Source: Phreatobacter stygius (GTDB lineage: Bacteria; Pseudomonadota; Alphaproteobacteria; Rhizobiales; Phreatobacteraceae). From it: a DNA stretch of 64,000 nucleotides. The position numbers were made by a program, and so were the translations under genes. The stretch lies in assembly GCF_005144885.1 (NCBI RefSeq), contig NZ_CP039690.1, forward strand, positions 6,684,873-6,748,872. The letters are read 5' to 3'. The notes under the pieces are model-generated. The model was not told where the DNA came from, did not search any database, and was given only the letters and a program-made list of their open reading frames with translations. Shown here one piece after another: positions 52,277 to 61,462 of this stretch (the stretch's first letter is position 1; each line of letters opens with the position of its first letter).

Positions 52277-55200
52277 TCAAGGACAGGTCAGGCCTCCCGC
52301 CGGCTGCGGCCGGCAATTGACCCCGCCCTCCGGACCGGCGGCCGTCAGCCCGGCCAGCACCGCATCGCCCCCGGCGCCAACAGGCGAAGGCGGCGGCGCG
52401 GACAGCGTCGCGAGCTGACCGATCGCCACCGGTGCGGGGGTCGGCATGACCGTGAAGCGCCCCTGGATGAAATTCACCTGATAGTTCGAGGACAAGGCGA
52501 GCGAGCCGGCGAGGATCGCATAGGAGCCGATGCTCTCGCCCGCTTCGCGTGTCAGGCTGCCGGTCGGCTGATCGCCGTCGACCAGGCCCATGCCACCGAC
52601 GAGATAGGCCAGTGCCGGATCCGCCTGGCCGAAACTCTTGGCCATATCGACGGCGGTGATGGTCACCGGCCGTGCCGTCACCGTCAGCGTGGCGCCGGTG
52701 AAGCTGGTGACCGTGTAATTGGCGCTCACCGTGCCCTGGCCGATGGCGTAGCCGCCGACGTTGGAGCCGGCTCCGGCGGCGGTCGTCAGGGCCCCGGCCA
52801 GGACATCGCCGTTGCCCAGGCCGGAACCGCCCACGGTAAAGGTCAGGCTCGGATTGGCATCGCCATAGATCCGGCTGAGGTCATGCGCCGTGATGGTGAT
52901 CGGTCGCGCCGTGACCGTCAGGTTCGCGTCGGCATAGGTGACGGCATAATTGGCGTTGCCGAGCGACCCTTGCGTAATCGCATAGGCACCGACGCCGGAG
53001 GCGCCCGTCGCCCCGGTGGCGAGCGACCCGGCGAGCGTATCGCCGAACAGCAGCCCCGTCGCCGCATAGGTCAGCGCCGGATTGGCGTCGCCATAGATCC
53101 GGCTCGCGGCATTGGCGGTCACCGTGATGGCCCGCGGCGTGATCGTCAGATCGGCGCCGGCATAGCTGATCGCGTAATTGGCGTTGGCCAGCGTGCCCTG
53201 CGTGATGGCATGGCCGCCGACGCCCGATGTCGCCGTCGCGCCGGTGGCGAGCCCGCCGGCCAGCGTATCGCCGAACAGGAGCCCCGCCGCAGTATAGGTC
53301 AGCGCCGGATTGGCATCGCCATAGATGCGGCTCTTGGCGTCGGCCGCGACCGTGAGCGCCCGCGGCGTGACCGTCAGATTGGCGCCGGAATAGCTGATCG
53401 CATAATTGACGTTGGCCAGCGTGCTCCGCGTGATGGCGTAGCTGCCGACGCCCGAGGTCGCGGTCGCGCCGGTCGCCAGTGCGCCCGTCAGGCTGTCGCC
53501 GAACAGCAGGCCCGTCGCCTGATAGGTCAGCGCCGGATTGGCGTCGCCATAGACGCGGCTCGTGGCATCGGCAGCCACGGTGATGGCCCGCTGCATGACC
53601 GCCAGGCTGGCGCCGACATAGGTGATCGCGTAATTGCCGTTCGCCAGCGTTCCCTGCGTGATGCCATAGCTGCCGACGCTGGAGCTGGCGGTCGCGCTGG
53701 AGGTCAAGGCGCCGCCAAGGGTGTCGCCATTGACGAGGCTGCCTGACGTCACCTGGTAGCCGAAGGCGGGATTGGCATCGCCGTAGACACGGTTGGCCGC
53801 ATCGGCGGTCACCGTCACCGCACGTTGGGTGACGGTGAGGCTGGCTCCGGTAAAGGCCGTGATCGTATAGTTCGGATTGGCGAGCGACCCTTGCGTGATC
53901 GCATAGGTACCGACCCCGGATGCCGCCGTCGCACCGGTCGCCAGCGCGCCGCTCAGGGTATCGCCGAACAAGAGACCTGGCGCCGCATAGGTCAGCGCCG
54001 GATTGGCGTCGCCATAGACACGGCCGACCGCATCGGCGGTGACCGCGATCGCACGCGGCGTGATGGTCAGGTCGGCGCTGGCATAGGTGATGCTGTAATT
54101 GGTGTTGCCCAGCGTCCCCTGGGTGATCCCGTAGATACCCACGCCGGAGGTTTGCGTCGCACCCGTCACGAGCGACCCGGTCAGCGTGTCGCCGAACAGC
54201 AATCCTGATGCGGCGTAGGTCAGCGCCGGATTGGCATCGCCATAGACGCGGTTCCTGGCTTCCGCCGCGACCGTGATCGCGCGCGGCGTTATGTCGAGAT
54301 TGGCGCCGACATAGGTGATGGCATAATTGGCATTGCCGAGCGACCCCTGCGTGATCAGGTAGGAGCCGACGCCGCTGGTGTTGAGGGCGCCGGTCTCGAG
54401 CCCACCCGTCAGCGTATCGCCGTTCACCAGGCTGCCGCTGGTGAGGGCATAGGTCAGCGCTGGATTGGCATCGCCATAGATGCGGCTCTTGCCATCCGCC
54501 GTCACGGTGATGGCGCGCTGGGTGACCGTCAGCGTGCCGAGGCTGCTGAGGCTGATCGCATAACCCGCCGTCGACGTCAGCGTGCCCTGTGTGATCGAGA
54601 TGGCGTAGCCCCCGCCGGCGCCGACCGACGCCCCGGTGCCGGCCGAGGTGAGAACCGGCGCGCCGGCGAAAACGGTCGCCGCGCTATCGGCGAGATAGGC
54701 GCCGCTGACGCCCGGATCGATGCCGGTCACCACATAGCGGCTGGCCAGCGCCGCCGCGCCATCGTCGCCATAAGCCTTGGTGCTGTCGATCGAGGTGAAG
54801 GTCAGGGTCGGCTGATGAGCGAAGATGTAGCGGTTGCCGGACTGGCCGACACTGCCGGGGGCAAGGGTTGCCGGCGTCTGGTTGAAGATGGCGGTCTGGC
54901 CGCTGTCGAGCCCGCCGAACGTGTTGCCCGACGGCGCGCTGGAATAGATCAGCCAGCGGCCCGAGGTGGCCGACACGGCATCCGAGCCGCGCAGGTTGGT
55001 GAAAGTGGTCCCGGCGGCCAGCACGGGCGAGGCGCCCGAAACCGTGGCATCCGCCGCAATCGTGATTGCGCCGCCCGCCGTCACCGACACCGTATCGTCC
55101 GCGCTGATGCCGGCGGTGATGAAACCGGCGCTGGCGATCCTGCCGATCGTCAGGTTGCCGCTATTGGCGAAGGTCAGCTTGCCGACATCGCCCGCCAGCG

Positions 55201-58200
55201 TACCGACCTGGTTTGCGGCATGGACCAGCGTGAACGTGCCGGCCCCGCCGAGCTGCAGATTGCTCGCGGCGATGGCCGTCGTCTGTGTGACGGTGCCATC
55301 GGATGTCAGGGCCAGCGTTCCCGTGAGCGACACTGCCTGGTCGACGACGAAAGCCGTGGCGGCCGCATCGATCCGCTGGTTGACGAACGTCATGCCGGCC
55401 GCAGGGGTCCCCGAGGTCGCGGCCGTATAGAGGCTGTTGACCGCCGACAGCGAGCCGATCGACGCGTCGGCGCCGACGATGCGCCAGCCATTCTGCAGAT
55501 TGACGCCGGCGGTCGTGCCGCTGATGCCCATTTTCACCGTTGCGCTGTTCTGCGCGCCGGTTGCGGCATTCGCCGTCATGGAGACGACGGCATTGCCGGA
55601 TAGCCCGTTGGCCGGCAGCAGAATGTAATAGTAGCCATTGGCCCCGGTCGTCGCAGTTCCGCTCAGGCCGCCGCCGCTCGCCAGCGCGACGCTGACGAAG
55701 CCGTTGGCGTCGGAACCGAAACCGGTCGTTCCATCGCTCCGATAGGCGGTGCCCGAGATCGCCTGGACGCCGCTGCCGTAGAAGCTCTTGAGATAGGGAT
55801 AGAGCCCACCGGCCGCGCCGCCCCAGACGGCCGGATCGAAGCCGAACGCGGCGAGACCGCCGGTCTGGATCTGCGCCGTCGTCAACCCGGCCGCCCCGAC
55901 CGTTCCGCCATCAACCTGGCCCGCCGCGGCGGTTTGGCCCGTCGTCCCCGTGTCAAAAAACGAAGCCGTGACCGATCCAAGGGACTGCAACCCGATCAAC
56001 CCGCCGACCGTCGATTGTCCGATCACCGCGCCGGTCGCGAAGGCCTCCGACACCGCACCGGCGTTGGCGCCGACAAGCCCTCCCACATCAGCCACTCCGC
56101 GAACGCCGCCTGTGGCATAGCTCTGGCTGATCGTCCCGAACGACATACCGACGAGGCCGCCGACAAAGTCGACGCCCGACGCCGTGCCGGTGGCGAAGGA
56201 ACGGCTAATCTGGCCGAGCGACCGCCCGACCAGGCCTCCGACAAAGGAAAACTGTGCGGTGCCATTCGCGGTCACCGTGCCTGTGGCGTAGCTGTCGCTG
56301 ATGCTGCCCTCGCTATAACCGGCAAGGCCGCCAAGCATCGAGGCACCCGCAACCGAACCGCGCGCGGTGGACCTGGCGATCGTGCTCGCGCCGGCGGCGA
56401 AGCCGACCAGCCCTCCGACAGAGTCGACTCCCGTCACATTGGCGTAGGAATAGGTGTTCAGCACCGCGCCATTGGCCATGTAACCGATCAGCCCGCCGGT
56501 AAAGGCCCCGCCCGCCACAGCGCCGTTGACGATGCCGATGTCGCGGATCGTGCCGCCGTCGACATAGCCGAACAGCCCGACATTATTGCCGGCCACCGAC
56601 ATGCTGAAATTGCGGATCGTGTGGCCGAGACCGGTGAACTTGCCTGAGAAGGCCGTTCCGGCGTCGCGCCCCACCAGCGTCCGGCTGTAAGTGGCGCTGG
56701 TCAGATCCAGATTGTAGGCGAGCGCGAAATTGCCGCCGAGGCCGGTGCCATAAGCCGCGATGGCGGCGCCGTCATGGGCATATTGGCCGTCGATCTCGTC
56801 AAGCTGGAACCGCGAATAGGCAATGTAATATTTCGCGCCGTTGATCGTGAGGTATTGCCCCGTGATCTGATCGTAGATGGCGCCGAAACCGGGGGGCGGG
56901 ATGAAGGCGCCGCCGGCAGCATTGTAGAACGACATGCTCGCGCTATTGCCGAAGCTGTAATCGCTGCCCGCGCCGTTCGACATGGACACCGAACCGGCGC
57001 CATACGTCGTGACATTGGCGTTGATCGCCAGCGCGCCGCCGGAATAGAGCGCGAGCGCGCTATTGTTCCTGAGGTCGATGGTCGCCGCGACGGTGAGCGG
57101 CGCGCCGTTCTGGGTCTTCACGAACAATTGCTGCCCGTTCAGGGTCTGCGCCACGTCGATGGTGAAGCTCGCGCCAGTGGCGAGATAGCCGCGGCCGGTC
57201 GTGCCGGCGAGCGCGGCAAGCGCCGTCGGGCTCGTCCCGGCGGCCCCGCTCGCATCGATCGTGCCGACCTGCGACAACAGCGTCGCCGAGGTCTGCGCGG
57301 TCAGGATCGAGCCATAGATGTTGAGACCGGTCATCAGGCCGGCCCCGGTCGCGACGGCGAGCGTCGCCGCGTTTTTCGCGCCCGATGTGTTGGCGCTGAG
57401 GTCGAGATTGGTGAAGGTGAGGACACGTGCGCCCGATGCCAGCGTCCCGACCGGCAGCAGCGTCGCATAATAGCCGTTGGCACCCGTCGTCACCCGGCCA
57501 TATTCGATGCCCTCGATGACGGTCGCGACATAACCGTGGTTGTTCGCATAGATGGGTTGCGGGATGCCGGAAACCAGCGGGGTGAGGCCGAGATCCTTGT
57601 AGGCGGTGCCGGAGATCATCTCGGCGCCGTTGGGATAGAAGTTTGCCAGATAGGGCATGATGCCGCCGGCCCCGCCGGCAAAACCGGTTCGCGGCCCGCC
57701 GGTCAGGAATTGCGCAAGCGAGAGCCCCGGCGCGGCGATGGCGGTCCCTATCCCGACCGCCGCGCCGCGGCCGGTCGTCTCGGTGACGAAGAAGGCGTTG
57801 GTGACCGTCGGGCTGGCATTGGAGCCGATCAGGCCGCCGAGCGCGGTCGCGCTGGGGGTGGAGCCGACGGCACCTGTGGCAAAGGCCTGGTTGATCGTGG
57901 CTGTGGCGGCGTTGAAACCGACGAGGCCGCCGATGACCTCGCCGCCGATCACCGCGCCCGTCGCATAGACCTGGCTGAGCGCACCCTCGTTCCGGCCGAC
58001 GAGGCCGCCGATATTGTTGCGGTCCCGCGCAGTGACGCCCGCATTGGAGAACGACTGGCTGATCGTGCCGGCATTGTAGCCGACGAGGCCGCCGGTGTTG
58101 AACGTTCCGTCGACCTTGCCATCGGCCCAGGCCCGCGTGATCGTGCCGCGGTTGAGGCCGGCGATGGCGCCCGTGTTTTCCTGCCCGCTGATGGTGACAT

Positions 58201-60388
58201 TGCGCAGGCCGACATTGCTGATGACACCTGTCGTGCCGACATAACCGAACATGCCGACATAATTGGTCGGGATCTGCCGGACATTCAGGTTGTAGATGAC
58301 ATTGCCGAGCCCTTCGAACGTGCCGGTGAAGCCGTTGCCGCCGTTCTGGATGTTCGAATTGCTGTCCATGCCGAGGGCGACCATGCCGAGGCCGCCATTC
58401 CAGCTCGCCGTCGGTCCGCCGTCGATCGGCCGGGCCAGCGCGTAGCGGCCGCTCAGGTTGGAATTGATCGCCTGCAGCTCGCTGACGTCATAGATGAGCG
58501 TGTAGCTCTGCCCGTTGATCGACAGCGTCTGGCCGGTATGCGGCGTACCGATATAGTTCGTCCCGGCGCCGAAGGCGAAGGACAGCGTGCCGCCCGAGCC
58601 GCCCTGGTTGGTGTTGAAGGCAAGGCCGCCCGCGCCGGTGATGAACAGGTTCGCGTTGACCGCGATCGAGTGATAGGCGCTCAGCGTCAAGACCGATCCC
58701 GACGACCAGACGAGCGGGGCGGCAACCGTGATGTCACCGGCCTGCGACCCGCCCGAGCCCGTCGAGATGGTGACATTGGATAAGGCCAGCTGGTTCTGCA
58801 GCGTCCCGGCATTGATGACGCTGTTGTCGCCGGTGGCGGTGAAGCCGGACTGGTTCGAATCCGGATCGTTGGAGATCGTGACGTTATAGGGGTCGAGCAG
58901 CAGCGTGCCGAAGCGACCGTCCGCCGCGCGCAGGTCGGCGCTGCCGGTGAACGACAGCGTCGCCTTGCCGGACACCTCGGCAAAGCCGCCATCACCGCCC
59001 TGCCCGCCGCCCTGCGCGGAAATCGTGCCGGCAAAACGCGTCTGCTGGTCCGACCAGATGATCACCCGGCCGCCGTCGCCGCGTGCCGTGGCATCGGCGC
59101 GGATCACCGTGGCCGCATCCACCGAGACGGTCTCGGCCCGCTGAAGCGGGCCGCTGCCCTGGTAATCGCCGCCGATTCGAACCCGGCCGCCGCCGGTCGC
59201 GCCGGAGGCATCGAGCCGCGCGCCGGAAAGATCGATCGCCCGGCCGGTGACGGTGATCGCCCCGCCGGACTGGTTTGGGCTCGCCACGTTGACACGGCCG
59301 GTGACCGACACCCGTCCGCCGGCGCCGCCATCGACCACGACGCTGCCGGCCGGACGTGCGCTCGCCGGCCGGGTGGCCGCCGGCCGTTCGACCGATCGCC
59401 GGTCGGCGCCGGTCGATGCGCGGCGCGCCGCCTGGCTCGGCCGGTCCGGCGCCGGGGCGGCGGCAGGGCCGCCAAATCTCACGCCGGAACCGGTTTGCGC
59501 CACGCCGCTGGCCTCGATCGAGCCGCCGAGCTGGATCGCCGCACGGGCGACATCCGCGCTGGTCGCCGCGCGCACCTCGACCCGGCCGCCGCTGGCATTG
59601 ATCCGGCCGACCTGCCGGATCAGGGCCCGGGCACGGTCCGGGTCGTTTGTCGGCACCGAGACCGTCAGGAAGCCGTCGCCCTCGACATCGACCGACACCC
59701 GTTCGCCGGAACCGAGGCCAACCCGTCCGCCATGGGCGCTGATCGAACCCTCATTGGTCACGCGCCCGCCGATCAGCACGGCGTCGCCGCCGCCTCGAAC
59801 GCGAATCCGGCCCTGGTTGGTGACCTCGGCGGAACGGCCATTGCCGGCATAGCGCTGGCGGCCCGCCATGAAGTCGTCATTGGTGGTATCGAGCGTCGAG
59901 GCCGTGAAGCCCGCCGTGTCGACCGAGCCGGTCCGCGTGATCTGGATGCCGTTGGGATTGACCAGATAGACCTGCCCGTTCGCCCGGACCTGACCGGCAA
60001 TCGTCGACGAGGTCGCGCCGGTGACCCGGTTCAATGTCGCCGACGAGCTGTTCGGCTGCTGGAACGACACCGTTCCGCCCTGGCCGACCGAGAACGCGTT
60101 CCAGTTGATGACCGCGCGCTGCGACGTCTGGTTGATGGTCAGGGCGCCGGCGCCCGCCGGACCGATCGTTGCCGATCCCGTGGCAACCCTGCCGCCGGTC
60201 GGCAAGGTCTGGCCATGCCCCGAACCGCCGGCCAGCGGCATCATGGCAGCGCAGAGGGCTGCAACGGAAACCGAATGGCGCAGCCATTTGCGGCTGTCCG
60301 AGACCAGTTCCATCGGCTCTGTCCGGGCAATAGAAAAACCTGCCGGCGGCGCGAGGTCGCGCCCGGTCCCATCAAGCCGCTGGCTCAT
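52277..60388 (-). CDS. TpsA-type filamentous adhesin with GLUG and MBG repeats
   Basis: A 2,703-residue secreted adhesin. After a signal region (about residues 35-60; [17 protein letters not shown]) comes the haemagglutination-activity/TPS domain with [15 protein letters not shown] and the conserved [11 protein letters not shown] (residue about 146). Then follow glycine-rich beta-helix sequence, GLUG-type repeats (about 760-870 and 1250-1466; [15 protein letters not shown] pattern) and nine to ten MBG-type repeats (about 1956-2649; [12 protein letters not shown] pattern). The last 54 residues are proline/glycine-rich and end [14 protein letters not shown], a cysteine pair recalling the C-terminal anchor of HMW1-type adhesins. 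ATG 25 codons downstream (60313) is an alternative start. Probable roles are surface attachment or biofilm. Partner pore is encoded next. Confidence 0.93.
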   Translation of the reverse strand: MSQRLDGTGRDLAPPAGFSIARTEPMELVSDSRKWLRHSVSVAALCAAMMPLAGGSGHGQTLPTGGRVATGSATIGPAGAGALTINQTSQRAVINWNAFSVGQGGTVSFQQPNSSSATLNRVTGATSSTIAGQVRANGQVYLVNPNGIQITRTGSVDTAGFTASTLDTTNDDFMAGRQRYAGNGRSAEVTNQGRIRVRGGGDAVLIGGRVTNEGSISAHGGRVGLGSGERVSVDVEGDGFLTVSVPTNDPDRARALIRQVGRINASGGRVEVRAATSADVARAAIQLGGSIEASGVAQTGSGVRFGGPAAAPAPDRPSQAARRASTGADRRSVERPAATRPASARPAGSVVVDGGAGGRVSVTGRVNVASPNQSGGAITVTGRAIDLSGARLDASGATGGGRVRIGGDYQGSGPLQRAETVSVDAATVIRADATARGDGGRVIIWSDQQTRFAGTISAQGGGQGGDGGFAEVSGKATLSFTGSADLRAADGRFGTLLLDPYNVTISNDPDSNQSGFTATGDNSVINAGTLQNQLALSNVTISTGSGGSQAGDITVAAPLVWSSGSVLTLSAYHSIAVNANLFITGAGGLAFNTNQGGSGGTLSFAFGAGTNYIGTPHTGQTLSINGQSYTLIYDVSELQAINSNLSGRYALARPIDGGPTASWNGGLGMVALGMDSNSNIQNGGNGFTGTFEGLGNVIYNLNVRQIPTNYVGMFGYVGTTGVISNVGLRNVTISGQENTGAIAGLNRGTITRAWADGKVDGTFNTGGLVGYNAGTISQSFSNAGVTARDRNNIGGLVGRNEGALSQVYATGAVIGGEVIGGLVGFNAATATINQAFATGAVGSTPSATALGGLIGSNASPTVTNAFFVTETTGRGAAVGIGTAIAAPGLSLAQFLTGGPRTGFAGGAGGIMPYLANFYPNGAEMISGTAYKDLGLTPLVSGIPQPIYANNHGYVATVIEGIEYGRVTTGANGYYATLLPVGTLASGARVLTFTNLDLSANTSGAKNAATLAVATGAGLMTGLNIYGSILTAQTSATLLSQVGTIDASGAAGTSPTALAALAGTTGRGYLATGASFTIDVAQTLNGQQLFVKTQNGAPLTVAATIDLRNNSALALYSGGALAINANVTTYGAGSVSMSNGAGSDYSFGNSASMSFYNAAGGAFIPPPGFGAIYDQITGQYLTINGAKYYIAYSRFQLDEIDGQYAHDGAAIAAYGTGLGGNFALAYNLDLTSATYSRTLVGRDAGTAFSGKFTGLGHTIRNFSMSVAGNNVGLFGYVDGGTIRDIGIVNGAVAGGAFTGGLIGYMANGAVLNTYSYANVTGVDSVGGLVGFAAGASTIARSTARGSVAGASMLGGLAGYSEGSISDSYATGTVTANGTAQFSFVGGLVGRSLGQISRSFATGTASGVDFVGGLVGMSFGTISQSYATGGVRGVADVGGLVGANAGAVSEAFATGAVIGQSTVGGLIGLQSLGSVTASFFDTGTTGQTAAAGQVDGGTVGAAGLTTAQIQTGGLAAFGFDPAVWGGAAGGLYPYLKSFYGSGVQAISGTAYRSDGTTGFGSDANGFVSVALASGGGLSGTATTGANGYYYILLPANGLSGNAVVSMTANAATGAQNSATVKMGISGTTAGVNLQNGWRIVGADASIGSLSAVNSLYTAATSGTPAAGMTFVNQRIDAAATAFVVDQAVSLTGTLALTSDGTVTQTTAIAASNLQLGGAGTFTLVHAANQVGTLAGDVGKLTFANSGNLTIGRIASAGFITAGISADDTVSVTAGGAITIAADATVSGASPVLAAGTTFTNLRGSDAVSATSGRWLIYSSAPSGNTFGGLDSGQTAIFNQTPATLAPGSVGQSGNRYIFAHQPTLTFTSIDSTKAYGDDGAAALASRYVVTGIDPGVSGAYLADSAATVFAGAPVLTSAGTGASVGAGGGYAISITQGTLTSTAGYAISLSSLGTLTVTQRAITVTADGKSRIYGDANPALTYALTSGSLVNGDTLTGGLETGALNTSGVGSYLITQGSLGNANYAITYVGANLDITPRAITVAAEARNRVYGDANPALTYAASGLLFGDTLTGSLVTGATQTSGVGIYGITQGTLGNTNYSITYASADLTITPRAIAVTADAVGRVYGDANPALTYAAPGLLFGDTLSGALATGATAASGVGTYAITQGSLANPNYTITAFTGASLTVTQRAVTVTADAANRVYGDANPAFGYQVTSGSLVNGDTLGGALTSSATASSSVGSYGITQGTLANGNYAITYVGASLAVMQRAITVAADATSRVYGDANPALTYQATGLLFGDSLTGALATGATATSGVGSYAITRSTLANVNYAISYSGANLTVTPRALTVAADAKSRIYGDANPALTYTAAGLLFGDTLAGGLATGATATSGVGGHAITQGTLANANYAISYAGADLTITPRAITVTANAASRIYGDANPALTYAATGLLFGDTLAGSLATGATGASGVGAYAITQGSLGNANYAVTYADANLTVTARPITITAHDLSRIYGDANPSLTFTVGGSGLGNGDVLAGALTTAAGAGSNVGGYAIGQGTVSANYTVTSFTGATLTVTARPVTITAVDMAKSFGQADPALAYLVGGMGLVDGDQPTGSLTREAGESIGSYAILAGSLALSSNYQVNFIQGRFTVMPTPAPVAIGQLATLSAPPPSPVGAGGDAVLAGLTAAGPEGGVNCRPQPAGGLTCP
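52443..54521 (-). repeat. Tandem MBG-domain array inside tpsA
   Basis: Nine consecutive repeats of 76-80 codons (about 230 bases). Each opens [21 protein letters not shown], continues [17 protein letters not shown] and SGVGxYAITQGTLxNxNY, and ends ADLTITP. A divergent tenth unit precedes them (to about 54800). Middle units are the most alike; the last two ([20 protein letters not shown]) have drifted, as expected at array ends. Copy number may vary between strains and the array is a risk for assembly collapse. Confidence 0.9.
55990..56640 (-). repeat. GLUG-repeat cluster 2 inside tpsA
   Basis: Roughly ten short repeats of 20-30 codons with the pattern GGLVGxxxGxISxSYATGxV (for example [20 protein letters not shown] and [20 protein letters not shown]). 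They form a beta-helical segment. A smaller cluster of the same type, often called GLUG motifs, lies at 57780-58130. Two copies of a larger unit containing a cluster plus an FYNGA/FYGSG-like linker suggest an internal duplication of about 800 residues. Confidence 0.8.
57780..58130 (-). repeat. GLUG-repeat cluster 1 inside tpsA
   Basis: Four to five units such as [40 protein letters not shown] and [20 protein letters not shown], preceded by a domain with [14 protein letters not shown]. The same order ([14 protein letters not shown]-like [16 protein letters not shown], then GLUG repeats) recurs at 55990-56640. Confidence 0.8.
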
Positions 60389-60695
60389 CGCCGACCGCCT
60401 CGCCTCTGTCTTGCGGGCCTTGCGCCCGGATTGACCGAGGACATGACACCGCCGTCCGGCGGTTGTCTTCTCAACCAGCGCACGGGCCAGGGAAAATCTC
60501 TCGCGACTTCATTGAGTTGCGCGAACCGGCGCGGACCGTCCGGCCGGCGGTCGAGCGGAACCGGTATCCCAGGGCAAGAGGTCGGATGCCAAAGTCCGCC
60601 AGGCGATACTGGTCGCCGGCGATCGGGGCCGCTCCGGGCCGCCAGCACATATCAATCGCGCAGGCCCAATACTTCACGAAATATCAACGCTTGCG

Positions 60696-60710
60696 GAACA
60701 CATAAAGAAC
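60696..60710. promoter_or_regulatory. SOS box 1 (GAAC-N7-GAAC)
   Basis: GAACACATAAAGAAC is an exact inverse-strand match to the alphaproteobacterial LexA site GTTC-N7-GTTC. It falls between a possible -35 (TTGCGG, 60691-60696) and -10 (TAGGGA, 60714-60719) of lexA with 17-base spacing, so LexA binding would block its own promoter. Confidence 0.85.
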
Positions 60711-60721
60711 AGATAGGGACT

Positions 60722-60736
60722 GTTCATGATCTGTTC
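60722..60736. promoter_or_regulatory. SOS box 2 (GTTC-N7-GTTC)
   Basis: GTTCATGATCTGTTC is an exact GTTC-N7-GTTC match, 11 bases after box 1 and 40 bases before the lexA start codon. Together the boxes indicate autoregulation of lexA. Whether they also influence divergent tpsA is unknown. Confidence 0.88.
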
Positions 60737-60775
60737 GAGCGAGTCGGGCCGGTCAAAATCAGGGGCAAACACCCG

Positions 60776-61462
60776 ATGCTGACACGCAAGCAACACGAAC
60801 TTCTCCGCTTCATTCAAGAACGGCTGAAGGAAAGCGGCGTGCCACCCTCGTTCGACGAGATGAAAGAGGCGCTGGACCTGAAGTCCAAGTCCGGCATCCA
60901 TCGCCTGATCACCGCGCTCGAGGAGCGTGGCTTCATCCGCCGCCTGCCGAACCGGGCGCGCGCGCTCGAGGTCATCAAGCAGCCCGAGCAGTCGGCAGGT
61001 CCCGGGCGGGCTCGCTTTGCGCCGAGCGTCATCGAAGGCTCGCTTGGCCGGGGACGTCCGGCCGACGACGACGCGGTCATGCCGGTGTCGGTGCCGATCA
61101 TGGGCCGGATCGCCGCGGGCGTACCGCGCGAGGCGATCGAGAACCGCACCAGCACGATCTCCGTGCCGCCGGAAATGCTGACCCGCGGCGAACATTATGC
61201 CCTCGAGGTGCGTGGCGACTCGATGATCGAGGCAGGCATCCTGGAGGGCGACCTGGCGCTGGTCCGCAAGACCGATTCCGCCGAGACCGGCGATATCGTG
61301 GTCGCCCTGATCGACGACGAGGAAGCGACCTTGAAGCGGCTGCGCAAGCGCGGCACGTCGATCGCGCTCGAAGCCGCCAATCCGGCCTATGAGACCCGGG
61401 TTCTCGGACCGGACCGGGTGCGCATCCAAGGCAAGCTTGTCGGGCTGATCCGGCGTTATTGA
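60776..61462 (+). CDS. lexA: LexA SOS repressor
   Basis: Repressor/autoprotease of the SOS response, 228 residues. The winged HTH starts [20 protein letters not shown] and includes [20 protein letters not shown]. The cleavage site is Ala-Gly in [12 protein letters not shown], the catalytic serine in [15 protein letters not shown], and the catalytic lysine in [15 protein letters not shown] at 60776 follows AGGGG. The long upstream frame is an antisense shadow of tpsA. It is autoregulated by the two boxes upstream and convergent with comEC, with no bases between their stop codons. Confidence 0.97.
   Translation: MLTRKQHELLRFIQERLKESGVPPSFDEMKEALDLKSKSGIHRLITALEERGFIRRLPNRARALEVIKQPEQSAGPGRARFAPSVIEGSLGRGRPADDDAVMPVSVPIMGRIAAGVPREAIENRTSTISVPPEMLTRGEHYALEVRGDSMIEAGILEGDLALVRKTDSAETGDIVVALIDDEEATLKRLRKRGTSIALEAANPAYETRVLGPDRVRIQGKLVGLIRRY

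Larger units (their letters stand above)
60389..60775. promoter_or_regulatory. Divergent control region of tpsA and lexA
   Basis: 387 bases without a gene. The right end carries the lexA promoter and SOS boxes (listed separately). In the left part ACCGCC-GTCC-GGCGGT (about 60448-60463) can form a hairpin in the tpsA leader. AT-rich blocks near 60675-60690 (ATATCAACGC) may belong to a tpsA promoter on the minus strand; I cannot place it exactly. Confidence 0.45.

Noticed and set aside
52443-54521. Regular repeats first considered as a CRISPR-like or satellite array
   Set aside because: Unit length (about 230 bases) is an exact multiple of three and the repeats translate into MBG domains within one long frame.
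56774-58783. 669-codon open frame antisense to tpsA
   Set aside because: Asp/Arg/Ala-rich shadow arising from glycine- and threonine-rich repeat coding on the other strand.
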